Positions 1 to 9,416 of a DNA stretch of 64,000 bases are shown here, in pieces. The notes under the pieces are model-generated. The model was not told the origin of the DNA and did no database searches. It worked only from the letters and a program-made list of their open reading frames with translations. Numbering within the stretch: the stretch's first letter is position 1; each line of letters opens with the position of its first letter. The DNA lies in NCBI GenBank assembly GCA_964400355.1, contig CAYNTO010000004.1:107525-171524 (forward strand), written 5' to 3'. The translations under genes were made by a program, and so were the position numbers. The DNA is from JACKAL01 sp964400355 (GTDB lineage Bacteria > Bdellovibrionota > Bdellovibrionia > Bdellovibrionales > JAGQZY01).

Positions 1-1
1 G

Positions 2-967
2 TACGATGTAGGTCTTTTGATTTTTGCAAAGTACTACATGTACTACACGTTTGAAGTGTTGTTCCAGCTGATGCCGGTGGCGTGTTTGCTAGGCACTTTG
101 TTCACTTTGGGGACACTCAATAAAAACAGTGAGCTGGTGGCCATGTTCAGCATGGGAATGAGTTTGTTTCGGGTATCGGTGCCCATATTGACCGGTACGT
201 GCGCACTGTCGCTAGCGTTATTTTTGTTTCAGAATCAGTTCATCACGCGCCTGGTGGATAAAAAAAATTATATCTTCTATGTGGAAATGAAGAAAAAGCC
301 CCACATGTATTCTACCTCCAAACAAGAGAATATTTGGTACCGTTCAGGCCAGAATATTTTTAATATCAATCTGTTAAATCCCAAAGAGGAAAAGGCATCG
401 GGTGTCACGGTCTACACCTTTTCTAATAACTGGACGCTTCAGCAGATTCTACATGCCGGAGAGGCCACGTTGAAAACGGGCCTGTGGACCTTGCGCGACG
501 GAAAGATCACTGTATTTTTTGATGAGTTTGGAGCCCCCGTTGCCGAGAAGTTCGACGAAAGAACTTTGGCGGTGGGTGAGGACGTGATCGATATCAAATC
601 GAGCGCAAAGGCGTCCTCAGTGATGGCAGTGGGCGAATTGCGCCGCTATATTTCGAGGAACAAAGAGGCCGGACTAAATACCACGCCCTTCGAGGTGGAT
701 TACTACGCGAAATTCAGTTACATGTTTACGTCTTTGGTGATGGTATTATTGGGGGTTGCATTTTCCATTGGTTCGTCCCCGCGCGCAGGTGGAGTCTTGG
801 TGAATCTGCAAAAATGTTTGCTGGTGACCATCGGTTATTGGGGCGTTTACAGTTCAAGTCTCACCGTGGGCAAATTTGGTGGGATCCCACCCATGCTCGC
901 CGCCTGGGGTCCCAACGTGGTAATGATCGGCATTGCGAGTTTCTTGATTTGGCGACAGAAGAAGTAG
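2..967 (+). CDS. lptG: LPS export permease LptG (YjgP/YjgQ family), 5'-truncated
   Basis: The reading frame is open to the left edge, so the true start lies upstream; family members are about 360 residues and roughly 40 are missing. Family knowledge: LptF/LptG form the inner-membrane part of the LptB2FG transporter that extracts LPS. Seen here: an N-terminal membrane segment followed by a GTLNKNSELVAM stretch matching the conserved coupling region of LptG, a periplasmic middle, and three hydrophobic C-terminal segments including a PPMLAAWGPN motif typical of LptG rather than LptF. It is probably the second gene of an lptF-lptG pair. A gap of about 130 bases with its own promoter separates it from def. 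Confidence 0.85.
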   Translation, partial: YDVGLLIFAKYYMYYTFEVLFQLMPVACLLGTLFTLGTLNKNSELVAMFSMGMSLFRVSVPILTGTCALSLALFLFQNQFITRLVDKKNYIFYVEMKKKPHMYSTSKQENIWYRSGQNIFNINLLNPKEEKASGVTVYTFSNNWTLQQILHAGEATLKTGLWTLRDGKITVFFDEFGAPVAEKFDERTLAVGEDVIDIKSSAKASSVMAVGELRRYISRNKEAGLNTTPFEVDYYAKFSYMFTSLVMVLLGVAFSIGSSPRAGGVLVNLQKCLLVTIGYWGVYSSSLTVGKFGGIPPMLAAWGPNVVMIGIASFLIWRQKK

Positions 968-1065
968 ATTCTTTTACGTTTTCGGCCGCCAAATCCAGCA
1001 ACCTGCGGGCGACGTAGCGAGGAGACGCTCGTTGTCATTCACGGGAAATCCCCGCGGCCGGTGCC

Positions 1066-1095
1066 TTGCTACCAGGGCCGGTTTTCTGATACAAC
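1066..1095 (+). promoter_or_regulatory. Promoter of def, probably giving a leaderless mRNA
   Basis: -35 TTGCTA (1066-1071), 18-base spacer, extended -10 TGA-TACAAC (TACAAC at 1090-1095). Only 6 bases separate the -10 box from the ATG at 1102 and there is no Shine-Dalgarno, so transcription would begin at about the start codon. Confidence 0.5.
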
Positions 1096-1101
1096 TGCGC
1101 C

Positions 1102-1680
1102 ATGATTTTAGAGATCCTCAAGTACCCCGATCCGCGTCTCCGCCATAAGGCGTTGCCTGTGGAAAACGTCACAGACGAGCTGCGCACACTGGCCGACGAC
1201 ATGCTGGAAACTATGTACGATGAAAACGGCATTGGCCTTGCGGCCATTCAGGTGGGTGTGGAAAAGCGCCTCCTCGTGATCGACATCCGCCCTATGTTTG
1301 AGGGCGACCGCTACGACCTGAGCCAAGTGACGGAGCTTGAGAAAAAGGTGCAGATGCCGCTCGTGATCTACAATCCGGTAATCATCGAAAAAGAAGGCAA
1401 AACCACTTTCGACGAAGGGTGCCTCAGTGTGCCCGGGTACTTCGAAACCGTGCAGCGCTTTAAAAAAATTCGTGTCACCGGTCTTGATCGTGACAACAAC
1501 GAAATGAATTTGGAGATCGATGGCCTCCTTTCGATCTGTATGCAACACGAGATCGACCATCTTGATGGCAAGGTTTTTCTCGATCGCCTGAGCCCCATAA
1601 AATCGTCGCGCATTCGCAGTAAAATAAAAAAATTTGGCTACACAAAGAAAACTCGCGATGAAGATGCCAATGAAGCGTAA
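1102..1680 (+). CDS. def: Peptide deformylase
   Basis: Removes the formyl group from the N-terminal methionine of new proteins, a cytosolic metal-dependent step. All three family motifs are present in order: GIGLAAIQVG (around residue 43), EGCLSVPG (the metal-binding Cys) and QHEIDHLDG (HExxH with the two metal-binding His and catalytic Glu). The 192-residue length is normal for a Gram-negative enzyme with a basic tail. The start follows a promoter with almost no leader. The 3' end overlaps fmt, the classical def-fmt pairing, so formylation and deformylation functions are made together. Confidence 0.97.
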   Translation: MILEILKYPDPRLRHKALPVENVTDELRTLADDMLETMYDENGIGLAAIQVGVEKRLLVIDIRPMFEGDRYDLSQVTELEKKVQMPLVIYNPVIIEKEGKTTFDEGCLSVPGYFETVQRFKKIRVTGLDRDNNEMNLEIDGLLSICMQHEIDHLDGKVFLDRLSPIKSSRIRSKIKKFGYTKKTRDEDANEA

Positions 1681-2608
1681 GGTTCTCTTCTGCGGTACTC
1701 CGGAGTTTGCACGCCAACAATTGGAAATTCTCATCAACGACAGTGAGTACGATGTTGTTACCGTCGTCTCGCAACCGGATCGGCCATCTGGTCGTGGGCA
1801 CAAACTCGCGCCGAGCCCCGTAAAAGCCTTCGCGCTGAGTAAAAACATACCTGTCCTTACTCCTGAACAAGCGAGTGAAGAAGCGTTCATCGGCGAACTC
1901 AAGAAAAACCGCTACGACGTTTGCATCGTTGTGGCCTACGGGCAAATTTTGCGGCGCTCATTCCTCGAACTTTTTCCAAATAAATGCGTCAATCTGCACG
2001 CGAGCCTTTTGCCGCGTTGGAGGGGAGCGGCTCCCATTCAACGCGCAATTATGGCGGGCGATAAAGAAACGGGTATTTGCTTGCAGGTGGTGGTGCCAAA
2101 GCTCGATGCGGGTGCGGTGATCGGCGAACGTCGTCTTGTGCTCGATATTACTGACGACGCTCCTACGGTTTACGACAAGCTTGCGCCCCTGGGAGGAGAA
2201 CTCCTCATGGATGAGCTCAAAAAATTTCTCGATGGTAAAATCGCGCCAAAAACGCAGGACGAAACGCAGGTCACCTACGCGCACAAAATCGAAAAAGCCG
2301 AATCCGGGATTGATTGGTCTCAAGCGGCCAGTGCGATTCACAATCACGTGCGTGGGCTAGCGGCTGGACCGCACGCATCTACCCAGTTTGAAGGACGTCG
2401 TCTAAAAATATTAAAAACGTTACCGGCACATGGCGCTGGAAAACCGGGTCAGTTCATCGAGGCTGCTGGCGAGCGTCTTCTCGTGGGCTGTGGCGAGGGC
2501 GCTTTGCAATTGCTCGTCGTTCAACCGGAGTCCAAGAAAGCGTTGACGGCGGGTGAGTTTTTGCGCGGCTACAATGTGCAAGCAGGAGGTTTTTTTGCTG
2601 CTCAATAA
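1658..2608 (+). CDS. fmt: Methionyl-tRNA formyltransferase
   Basis: Transfers a formyl group from 10-formyl-THF to initiator Met-tRNA. The N-terminal catalytic domain shows VLFCGTPEFA at the start, VVAYGQILRRSFLE, and the signature LHASLLPRWRGAAPIQRA with the conserved Asn-His-Asp type site region; the C-terminal OB-like domain follows from about residue 210. Three in-frame ATGs (1658, 1664, 1670) are possible; 1658 is chosen because of an upstream AAGAAA, but MKRKVLFCG at 1670 is equally natural. The start lies inside the end of def, indicating translational coupling. Confidence 0.96.
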   Translation: MKMPMKRKVLFCGTPEFARQQLEILINDSEYDVVTVVSQPDRPSGRGHKLAPSPVKAFALSKNIPVLTPEQASEEAFIGELKKNRYDVCIVVAYGQILRRSFLELFPNKCVNLHASLLPRWRGAAPIQRAIMAGDKETGICLQVVVPKLDAGAVIGERRLVLDITDDAPTVYDKLAPLGGELLMDELKKFLDGKIAPKTQDETQVTYAHKIEKAESGIDWSQAASAIHNHVRGLAAGPHASTQFEGRRLKILKTLPAHGAGKPGQFIEAAGERLLVGCGEGALQLLVVQPESKKALTAGEFLRGYNVQAGGFFAAQ

Positions 2609-3245
2609 ATTAGTGTCTCCAAGTATTTTGTCTGCCGATTTTGCCAACTTAGAGAGCGAAATAAAGGCGGTGACCGCCGCCGGTGCGGACTGGATCCACG
2701 TCGATGTGATGGACGGTCATTTTGTGCCGAACCTCACCATTGGCGCTCCGGTGGTAAAGGCCCTGCGCCAAATGAAGAATCTCTATCTCGATTGTCATCT
2801 GATGATTGAAGAGCCTGAAAAGTTCGTTCCCGATTTTCTCAAGGCCGGCGCCAATCTCATCACGCTTCATATCGAATCCAAAGGTGACATCCTCAAGCTC
2901 ATCAAAGAGATTAAAAAGCACAACTGTCATGCCGGGATTACATTGCGGCCACGAACACCCATCGAGACTATCCTGCCTTATGTGCCCCTCGTCGATGTGG
3001 TTCTGATCATGACAGTGGAGCCGGGCTTTAGTGGCCAGTCGTTCATGAAGGAACAGGTGCCAAAGATCACCATGCTTAGAGATATGATAGAAGCCAATCG
3101 TTACAAAACGCTGATACAGGTCGATGGTGGTGTTAACGAGGAAAGCTTACCACTCCTCCAGGATGCCGACGTTTTTGTGGCAGGAAACTTTATTTTTAAA
3201 AACGATTACAAAACTGCGATTCGAACTCTCAAAGGAATCAAATGA
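2595..3245 (+). CDS. rpe: Ribulose-phosphate 3-epimerase
   Basis: Interconverts ribulose-5-phosphate and xylulose-5-phosphate in the pentose phosphate pathway. TIM-barrel signatures are clear: SPSILSADF near the N-terminus, HVDVMDGHFVPN (metal-binding His and catalytic Asp), LDCHLMI, MTVEPGFSGQ and the C-terminal VDGGV phosphate-binding loop. The start is taken as TTG at 2595 because a strong AGGAGGT (2584-2590) lies 4-5 bases upstream and gives a protein of 216 residues, the usual family length; longer upstream starts lie inside fmt. The stop overlaps the hutH start (ATGA). Confidence 0.95.
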   Translation: MLLNKLVSPSILSADFANLESEIKAVTAAGADWIHVDVMDGHFVPNLTIGAPVVKALRQMKNLYLDCHLMIEEPEKFVPDFLKAGANLITLHIESKGDILKLIKEIKKHNCHAGITLRPRTPIETILPYVPLVDVVLIMTVEPGFSGQSFMKEQVPKITMLRDMIEANRYKTLIQVDGGVNEESLPLLQDADVFVAGNFIFKNDYKTAIRTLKGIK

Positions 3246-4768
3246 TTATAAATGGCGAAAACATTACCATCGATGCGGTAGTTCGCGTGGCTTCCGGCGA
3301 AGTCAAAGTGGAGCTGGCTCAAGAATCAAAAATTAAAATGAAGGAATCGCGCGATTACATTATGAATCGCGTGAACCAAGGTGAGATCATTTATGGTGTC
3401 AATACGGGCTTCGGCGCGTTTAGCAGTGTTTCCATTTCTAAACCCGAAATCGTCCAGCTGCAAAAGAATCTTATTCGTTCTCACTCCATGGGCATTGGCC
3501 AGCCGTTTACGAAAGAAGAATCCCGCGCCATTATGCTTTTGCGCGCCAATGCGCTGGCGCGGGGACACAGCGGTGTGCGCCCGTTTGTGGTGGAAAAGAT
3601 TCTCGAGTTTTTAAACAATGATGTCATTCCAGTGATTCCCCAGCAAGGGAGCGTGGGTGCCAGCGGGGATTTAGCACCACTGTCTCATTTGGCATTGGCC
3701 GTGATCGGTGAGGGCGAAGTGTGGGGCGCTGACGACAAGCCGGTGTCCGTGCAAACTGTGCTCAAAGAAAAAAACTTAGAGGCGTTAGAGCTTGAGGCGA
3801 AAGAAGGCTTATCCATGATCAACGGCTGCCAGGTCATGACCGCAGTGGGTTTATTGCATTTGCATCGCGCGCGCTGTCTCTCCTGGCTTGCTGATTTGGC
3901 GGGAGCCATGTCGCTTGAGGGTTTGCAGGGCAGTCGTAAGGCTTTTGATCCTTTGATCGCCGCAACTCGGCCTCATCCGGGTGAGGCCAAAACGGCGCGC
4001 AACATTTTAAAATTTCTTGGCGAGTCTTCCGGTATTGCCGATGCGCATGCCAACTGCGGAAAAGTGCAAGATGCCTATTCCATCCGTTGTATGCCCGCCG
4101 TTCACGGTGCTGTGAAAGATGCGCTGAGAAACGCTATTCAAACTTTGGAGATCGAGGCCAACTCCAGCACGGATAATCCGCTGGTGTTTGCCAAAGACGG
4201 CAAAGTTCTCTCCTGCGGGAATTTTCACGGCGAGCCGGTGGCCTTTGCGCTCGACTTTGTAGCTATCGCGGCCACCGCCATGGCATCGATTTCTGAGTGC
4301 CGCATCGAAAAACTCATCAATCCTGCGATGAGTGGGTTGCCCGCGTTTCTTGCGCCCAATGGCGGGTTGAACAGTGGTCACATGATCGTGCAGGTGGCTG
4401 CTGCATCTCTGGTGAGTGAAAACAAAATTCTAGCACACCCCGCATCGGTCGATAGCATTCCCACTTCTGCCGATAAAGAGGACCACGTGAGCATGGGCAC
4501 CATCGCCGCACGTAAGTTTGGTAAGATCATCGACAACGTGGAAAACGTGTTAGCAATGGAATTACTGAGCGGTTGCCAAGCCATCGACATGCTCGCGCCA
4601 TTGAAACCCTCAGCCATGGTGCTCGAAGTGTTCCACTTGGTTCGTAAAAAGGTGCCGTTCGCAAAAGAAGATCGCATTTTCGCACATGATGTGGCGGCCA
4701 TCCGCAATATGATCCGCGATGGTTCCATCGTAAAAACGCTTCTCTCTCAAGGAGACTTAGAATGGTAA
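3242..4768 (+). CDS. hutH: Histidine ammonia-lyase
   Basis: First step of histidine degradation: histidine to urocanate plus ammonia. The Ala-Ser-Gly triad that cyclises to the MIO cofactor is seen in GSVGASGDLAPLSHLAL; the catalytic Tyr is in IIYGVNTGFGAF, and NFHGEPVAFALD and SSTDNPLVF are further family signatures. The 508-residue length is normal. It overlaps rpe by four bases and hutU by seven, so it is expressed from the housekeeping run. No hutI, hutG or HutC-type regulator is in the window, so the rest of the pathway must be elsewhere. Confidence 0.97.
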   Translation: MIINGENITIDAVVRVASGEVKVELAQESKIKMKESRDYIMNRVNQGEIIYGVNTGFGAFSSVSISKPEIVQLQKNLIRSHSMGIGQPFTKEESRAIMLLRANALARGHSGVRPFVVEKILEFLNNDVIPVIPQQGSVGASGDLAPLSHLALAVIGEGEVWGADDKPVSVQTVLKEKNLEALELEAKEGLSMINGCQVMTAVGLLHLHRARCLSWLADLAGAMSLEGLQGSRKAFDPLIAATRPHPGEAKTARNILKFLGESSGIADAHANCGKVQDAYSIRCMPAVHGAVKDALRNAIQTLEIEANSSTDNPLVFAKDGKVLSCGNFHGEPVAFALDFVAIAATAMASISECRIEKLINPAMSGLPAFLAPNGGLNSGHMIVQVAAASLVSENKILAHPASVDSIPTSADKEDHVSMGTIAARKFGKIIDNVENVLAMELLSGCQAIDMLAPLKPSAMVLEVFHLVRKKVPFAKEDRIFAHDVAAIRNMIRDGSIVKTLLSQGDLEW

Positions 4769-6408
4769 GAACTGTCCAAGCGCCTACAGGCACCAAACTT
4801 CATTGCAAGGGCTGGTTGCAAGAGGCCGCATACCGCATGATTCAAAACAATCTCGATCCCGCTGTGGCGGAACGCCCGGAAGATCTCATTGTTTACGGCG
4901 GCATTGGAAAAGCGGCGCGCAATTGGGAATCGTTTGATAAAATATTAATTGCCCTACAAAAACTCGAGAATGACGAAACTCTTCTTGTTCAATCAGGGAA
5001 ACCGATCGGCATTGTGCGCACGCATAAAGACGCCCCTCGTGTGTTGATCGCCAACTCCAATTTAGTGCCCAAGTGGGCCACGTGGGATCATTTTCACGAA
5101 CTCGATAAAAAAGGATTAATGATGTACGGGCAGATGACCGCAGGCTCGTGGATTTATATCGGTTCGCAAGGCATCGTGCAGGGCACCTACGAAACATTTG
5201 CCGAGCTGGGGCGCCAACATTTCGGTGGAAGCCTTAGGGGTAAAACTATCGTCACGGCAGGACTTGGTGGTATGGGCGGAGCGCAACCTCTGGCCGGTGT
5301 GTTTGCAGGCGCGTGCGTTCTCGGAGTAGAGGTGGATGCGACCCGTGTTCAGAAAAGACTGGAGACCAAGTATTTGGATGAAACCGCAACCACTCTCGAC
5401 GAAGCGTGGGAAAAATTAAAAATGTACGCCGCACGCGGGGAGGCTAAATCCATCGGTTTCGTCGGGAACATGGCTGATGTGATCCACGAAATGATCAAAA
5501 AAAATTATATTCCCGATGTGTTGACCGATCAGACTTCGGCGCATGATCCATTGAACGGCTACATCCCTTCTGGATATTCGTTGGAGCAAGCTGCCACCTT
5601 GAGAACATCCAACCCCAAAGAGTACGTAGAAAAATCGCTCAAGAGCATGGCCACCCACGTGCGCGGAATGGTGGAGTTGATGAACAAGGGCGCGATCACA
5701 TTTGATTATGGCAATAACATTCGCGCCGCTGCCGTCGAGGGCGGTTTCGCTGATGCGTTTGCGTTTCCAGGCTTTGTGCCCGCGTACATTCGACCGCTGT
5801 TCTGTAAAGGCAGTGGACCCTTCCGCTTTGTAGCCCTCTCGGGAAATCCAGAAGACATCTATGTGGCCGACCAAGCCATCAAAGAATTATTTCCGCACAA
5901 AAAACATTTGCTGCAGTGGTTGGAAATGGCTCACAAGCGCATTGCGTTTCAGGGGTTGCCGGCGCGTATTTGTTGGCTGGAGTACGGTGAGCGCGCACTC
6001 GCCGGTAAAAAAATCAACGAGCTTGTGGCGACCGGAAAAATATCGGCACCTATCGTTATTGGCCGGGATCATCTAGATTGTGGTTCGGTGGCCTCTCCCA
6101 ATCGGGAGACGGAGGCCATGAAGGATGGGTCCGATGCTGTTGCCGATTGGCCCATTCTCAATGCTTTGGTCAACACCGCATGCGGCGCCTCGTGGGTGAG
6201 CTTTCACCACGGCGGTGGAGTAGGGATGGGTTATAGTTTGCACGCCGGCCAAGTGATTGTTGCTGATGGAACTGCGGAGGCAGCAGAGCGGCTCGAACGG
6301 GTGCTCACTGCCGATCCGGGCATGGGAATTTTTCGTCACGTGGATGCGGGATATGAGGTGGCCTCCGAAACGGCGCGCGAGCGCGGGGTGCAATCTCTTT
6401 GGCTGTAG
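4762..6408 (+). CDS. hutU: Urocanate hydratase
   Basis: Second step of histidine degradation, adding water to urocanate with tightly bound NAD. The sequence shows LIVYGGIGKAARNW near the N-terminus, GKTIVTAGLGGMGGAQPLA (NAD-binding Rossmann turn) around residue 160, DQTSAHDPLNGYIP, and the catalytic region with FCKGSGPFRF and LDCGSVASPNRETE. The 548-residue length matches the family. A strong AAGGAGA lies upstream of the ATG inside the end of hutH. No convincing terminator was seen downstream. Confidence 0.97.
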   Translation: MVRTVQAPTGTKLHCKGWLQEAAYRMIQNNLDPAVAERPEDLIVYGGIGKAARNWESFDKILIALQKLENDETLLVQSGKPIGIVRTHKDAPRVLIANSNLVPKWATWDHFHELDKKGLMMYGQMTAGSWIYIGSQGIVQGTYETFAELGRQHFGGSLRGKTIVTAGLGGMGGAQPLAGVFAGACVLGVEVDATRVQKRLETKYLDETATTLDEAWEKLKMYAARGEAKSIGFVGNMADVIHEMIKKNYIPDVLTDQTSAHDPLNGYIPSGYSLEQAATLRTSNPKEYVEKSLKSMATHVRGMVELMNKGAITFDYGNNIRAAAVEGGFADAFAFPGFVPAYIRPLFCKGSGPFRFVALSGNPEDIYVADQAIKELFPHKKHLLQWLEMAHKRIAFQGLPARICWLEYGERALAGKKINELVATGKISAPIVIGRDHLDCGSVASPNRETEAMKDGSDAVADWPILNALVNTACGASWVSFHHGGGVGMGYSLHAGQVIVADGTAEAAERLERVLTADPGMGIFRHVDAGYEVASETARERGVQSLWL

Positions 6409-6613
6409 CGGCTGAAAATCGGCCCGTTTGAGACCAAAAAAGTGTCCGTTTTTGTCACTGGCGTGGGGCTTTAAGAGACCACGTCAGCAAAGCTCTCTAA
6501 GGCGCTGAATTAATTCATTAATTCCATCTGTAAAAGTGCAGGTTCTGCGCTCCCTATGGAACACGAAATGCAACACTCTCCACTGGACAATCTCCTGTTG
6601 TGGAGGGTGGAAC

Positions 6614-7846
6614 GTGAAGAAGTACTTAAATTTAACAGTGGTAGTTATTCTTTTTGCATCGTTGGTGCCGGCACGCTCCTATGCGAGGGCCGAAAGCCCG
6701 GCACACGCCGTATATGAAAAACTTCTTAAAATTTTTCCGGTGATTCTTCCCAATGCCACGGATCAGTCCAAAGATGCTCTCATGCAGGAGCTTTTGGGAA
6801 CCACTCAACCTTCGCTTTCCTACCCAGCATTTCCGCGCACTTGGGTGGAAATGAGCTTGATCACCAATCAAGATTCGAGCACCTCTTACAGCTTTAGCAC
6901 GCAGGCACTATCAAAAGTACTTCCCCTTTCGATCATTCCCGGCTTAAGCACGGCCGTGAAAGCGGGAGTCGGAATTGAGTTTAACACCAACTACCGTTAC
7001 TCCATAAACTCTACATTTATAGCCATGACCTCATTGCGCCGGTTAAATCCAGAAGCCAAAGAAAATTCCAAAGAACCTTATTCTGAGATCGTCAGTGGAC
7101 AGCCACGCAACGAATTGCGCTCAATCATCCATTGGGATGCGACCAACAAACGCACGTACTTTAAGGTGGATAAAGACTACCCGATGCTCGGTCTTTGCAA
7201 GTTTGATATGACGTTGCAGATTTCAACAACCAAAAAGGGCAATGTGGATTTTTTAATCGGTTCACATTCGGAATCGGACGAAGAGGTACAAACTGTGTCC
7301 TACTCGGTGTATTCGAACTTTTTTCAGATCGAAAGCCATGTACCTACACAAGATTACCTGCGCATTAAGTGTAAAGAAAATTTCTCCTATGCGGTTCGCT
7401 ATATCGTAGAAACCGACTTCAACAAAGTGGTGGCTGATTACTTTGCGCACAACCACCCAAAGGCACAGTGTGTGCTCCCGGAAGGTGCACCAAATCCAAA
7501 AGGAGATGAAAGCTGTAACGATTGGTTCAAATCCATGAAGGTGGCAGGTTACTATCGCCAGTTTACTGTTCCCCGCTGTGTGCTGAATGTGGAGGGGATC
7601 CCTACATGTGTGGCGCGCGGTAAACCCGAAACCCGTTGCCCCTTGTACTGGGAAGACAGCGAACTGGTGGCGAGTAAGCCGGGACGGACGTTCGACAGCT
7701 TTAATTATGCATCGAAAGACGACACGAAAGCGTTCTACTGCGACAAAGGTCTTAAGTGTTTGCCGCCCGGAGCCAGCTCTCTCAGAGAGTACCAACTCGG
7801 CCTTGGCGAGAAGATATTTGGTATCGATTCCCGTTGTCGAAAATAA
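6614..7846 (+). CDS. Secreted Cys-rich protein of unknown function
   Basis: Not recognised. A GTG at 6614 is preferred: it follows a GGAGG-like site and opens directly into a signal peptide (KKYLNLTVVVILFASLVPARSYA). The mature part is about 385 residues with a Ser/Thr-rich beta-type middle and a C-terminal third with about ten cysteines in pairs (for example CVLPEG, ESCNDW, PRCVLN, TCVARG, TRCPLYW, FYCDKGLKC, SRCRK), which suggests a disulfide-stabilised domain in the periplasm or outside the cell. It stands alone between hutU and the rhomboid gene. No enzymatic motif seen. Confidence 0.75.
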   Translation: MKKYLNLTVVVILFASLVPARSYARAESPAHAVYEKLLKIFPVILPNATDQSKDALMQELLGTTQPSLSYPAFPRTWVEMSLITNQDSSTSYSFSTQALSKVLPLSIIPGLSTAVKAGVGIEFNTNYRYSINSTFIAMTSLRRLNPEAKENSKEPYSEIVSGQPRNELRSIIHWDATNKRTYFKVDKDYPMLGLCKFDMTLQISTTKKGNVDFLIGSHSESDEEVQTVSYSVYSNFFQIESHVPTQDYLRIKCKENFSYAVRYIVETDFNKVVADYFAHNHPKAQCVLPEGAPNPKGDESCNDWFKSMKVAGYYRQFTVPRCVLNVEGIPTCVARGKPETRCPLYWEDSELVASKPGRTFDSFNYASKDDTKAFYCDKGLKCLPPGASSLREYQLGLGEKIFGIDSRCRK

Positions 7847-7952
7847 CTGTCGATATTTACAACAGGCCTTAGGGCGCAATGTGCGACAAATAATGCTGTC
7901 CGCGCCCGCATCAGTATAAATAAAAGCCCATAAAACTCCGATAGTTCAGTGA

Positions 7953-9416
7953 ATGGTATTTATTCCCATTGGCTTGCAGTCGAAGATAAAGAATCCACCG
8001 ATTATGGTGGCCATCATTGTTGTTATTACGGCATTTGTTTCTATCACTCATTTTAAAATTTTAGATCAATTCCACGCCGACTATGTCAACGATAAGGGTC
8101 GTCAGAATTATTACTATCAGCTGCGCTCCGTGTATGTAAATTCCTGTGAGATCTTTCAGCCCCCTCAGGTTTGTGACATGCTCGCTAAATTTAAAAACAA
8201 CGACATGGTCCGCAATCCTTATTTGGCGAACGCGGATGCCAAACGTTATCTGACAAGTATAGCAAAGCTTAACGGCGATATTTATTCGAACTGGCATTCC
8301 GAATCTTTTATGCGCAAGCGGTTCACTAAACATGGCCGTGTACAAGAGCTCAATGAGCTTGTCGTGTTGTCGATGAACAACAAAAGCAGCCTCAATGAGA
8401 TGCACCGCAATTACGGTTTGTTATCACGTGCCAATTTTGGAATCATCACCACGATTAAAGCTCAGATCACCCATAGCGATTGGTTTCATTTGATTGGTAA
8501 TTTGATTTTCTTTTTGTTTTTCGGAGCTTGCGTGGAGCAGGCGATGGGACGGCGCTGGCTCTTAGGTATTTATTTTGTGGGTGGAACTCTTGGCTTGATC
8601 ACACAGTTGGCGCTTGCGGGATCCAGCACTGTGTTTGTCCTTGGGGCATCGGCTAACATTTTTGCCTGTGCCGGCGCATTTTTACGTCTGTACTGGAAGC
8701 AACCGCTAGAGCTTTTCTTTAGTTTCTTTTTTGTTGCAAATCGAACTATACGTTTGCCAACGTGGTCTTTTTTTGTATTTTTTGTCCTGATCCAGCAGAT
8801 CTCTGGTCTCACCACCGGCGACGAAACAGGCATTGCCTACCTGGCACACTTGGTGGGTTTGGGTTATGGTTTCGGTATTGCTCATTACTGGTCCATCGAA
8901 AATCATTTTGTTCCGACCAATTACATGATTTTCCCCTACGAAAAAGAAATGCTCGCACGAGTGACAAATAGCGGTCCCTGCAAGGAGCGGTACAATCTTT
9001 TGATTGATCTTATATTTTATGCGCCCAATAACTTGGAGGCATACGAAAAATTTTACAGCATAAATAAGGCGTGCACTTGCGAGACGCGATGTTTATCGCA
9101 AGGGAGTCGCAAATTCATCGGTCGACAAATGGCCACTCCACTCAAGCAGTTGCTATTGGATAAAGAAGTAGCTAAAGCGGCACAGTTGTTCTCTAAGAGT
9201 GTGGAATTGGAGTGCCCTGGGGCGGAAGTGCTGACATATGCCACTGCTAGTGATGTGATGACGCTTGCTAATTTATTTTACAAAGAGAAATCCTATGACC
9301 TGATAGATGCTCTGTTCAGCGCAGCTATTCTCACATTTACCGCTGACCAACGTATGGCGTTTGAGCAATTTTTGGATTCTTTAAAAAGAGAGCGAGAGGG
9401 AAAGCATGCTTCCTGA
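7953..9416 (+). CDS. Rhomboid-family intramembrane serine protease
   Basis: Family knowledge: rhomboids cut transmembrane helices inside the membrane using a Ser-His dyad. Seen: one N-terminal membrane helix (about residues 18-40), a large ~110-residue extracytoplasmic insertion with two Cys, then the rhomboid core with HSDWFHLIGNLIFFLFFG (His and Asn of the oxyanion region), GASAN with the nucleophile Ser at residue 233 (the usual motif is GASG), and AHLVG with catalytic His at residue 299. A cytoplasmic tail of about 150 residues with a Cys cluster (CTCETRC) follows. It overlaps the RDD gene by 11 bases, so the two are an operon. Confidence 0.85.
   Translation: MVFIPIGLQSKIKNPPIMVAIIVVITAFVSITHFKILDQFHADYVNDKGRQNYYYQLRSVYVNSCEIFQPPQVCDMLAKFKNNDMVRNPYLANADAKRYLTSIAKLNGDIYSNWHSESFMRKRFTKHGRVQELNELVVLSMNNKSSLNEMHRNYGLLSRANFGIITTIKAQITHSDWFHLIGNLIFFLFFGACVEQAMGRRWLLGIYFVGGTLGLITQLALAGSSTVFVLGASANIFACAGAFLRLYWKQPLELFFSFFFVANRTIRLPTWSFFVFFVLIQQISGLTTGDETGIAYLAHLVGLGYGFGIAHYWSIENHFVPTNYMIFPYEKEMLARVTNSGPCKERYNLLIDLIFYAPNNLEAYEKFYSINKACTCETRCLSQGSRKFIGRQMATPLKQLLLDKEVAKAAQLFSKSVELECPGAEVLTYATASDVMTLANLFYKEKSYDLIDALFSAAILTFTADQRMAFEQFLDSLKREREGKHAS

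Noticed and set aside
1108..1902. A 264-residue minus-strand frame over def and fmt
   Set aside because: Mirror of two strongly recognised genes on the other strand.
7940..7945. GATAGT as a leaderless -10 box for the rhomboid gene
   Set aside because: Right distance (7 bases from ATG) but no acceptable -35 box, so not counted with the eight.
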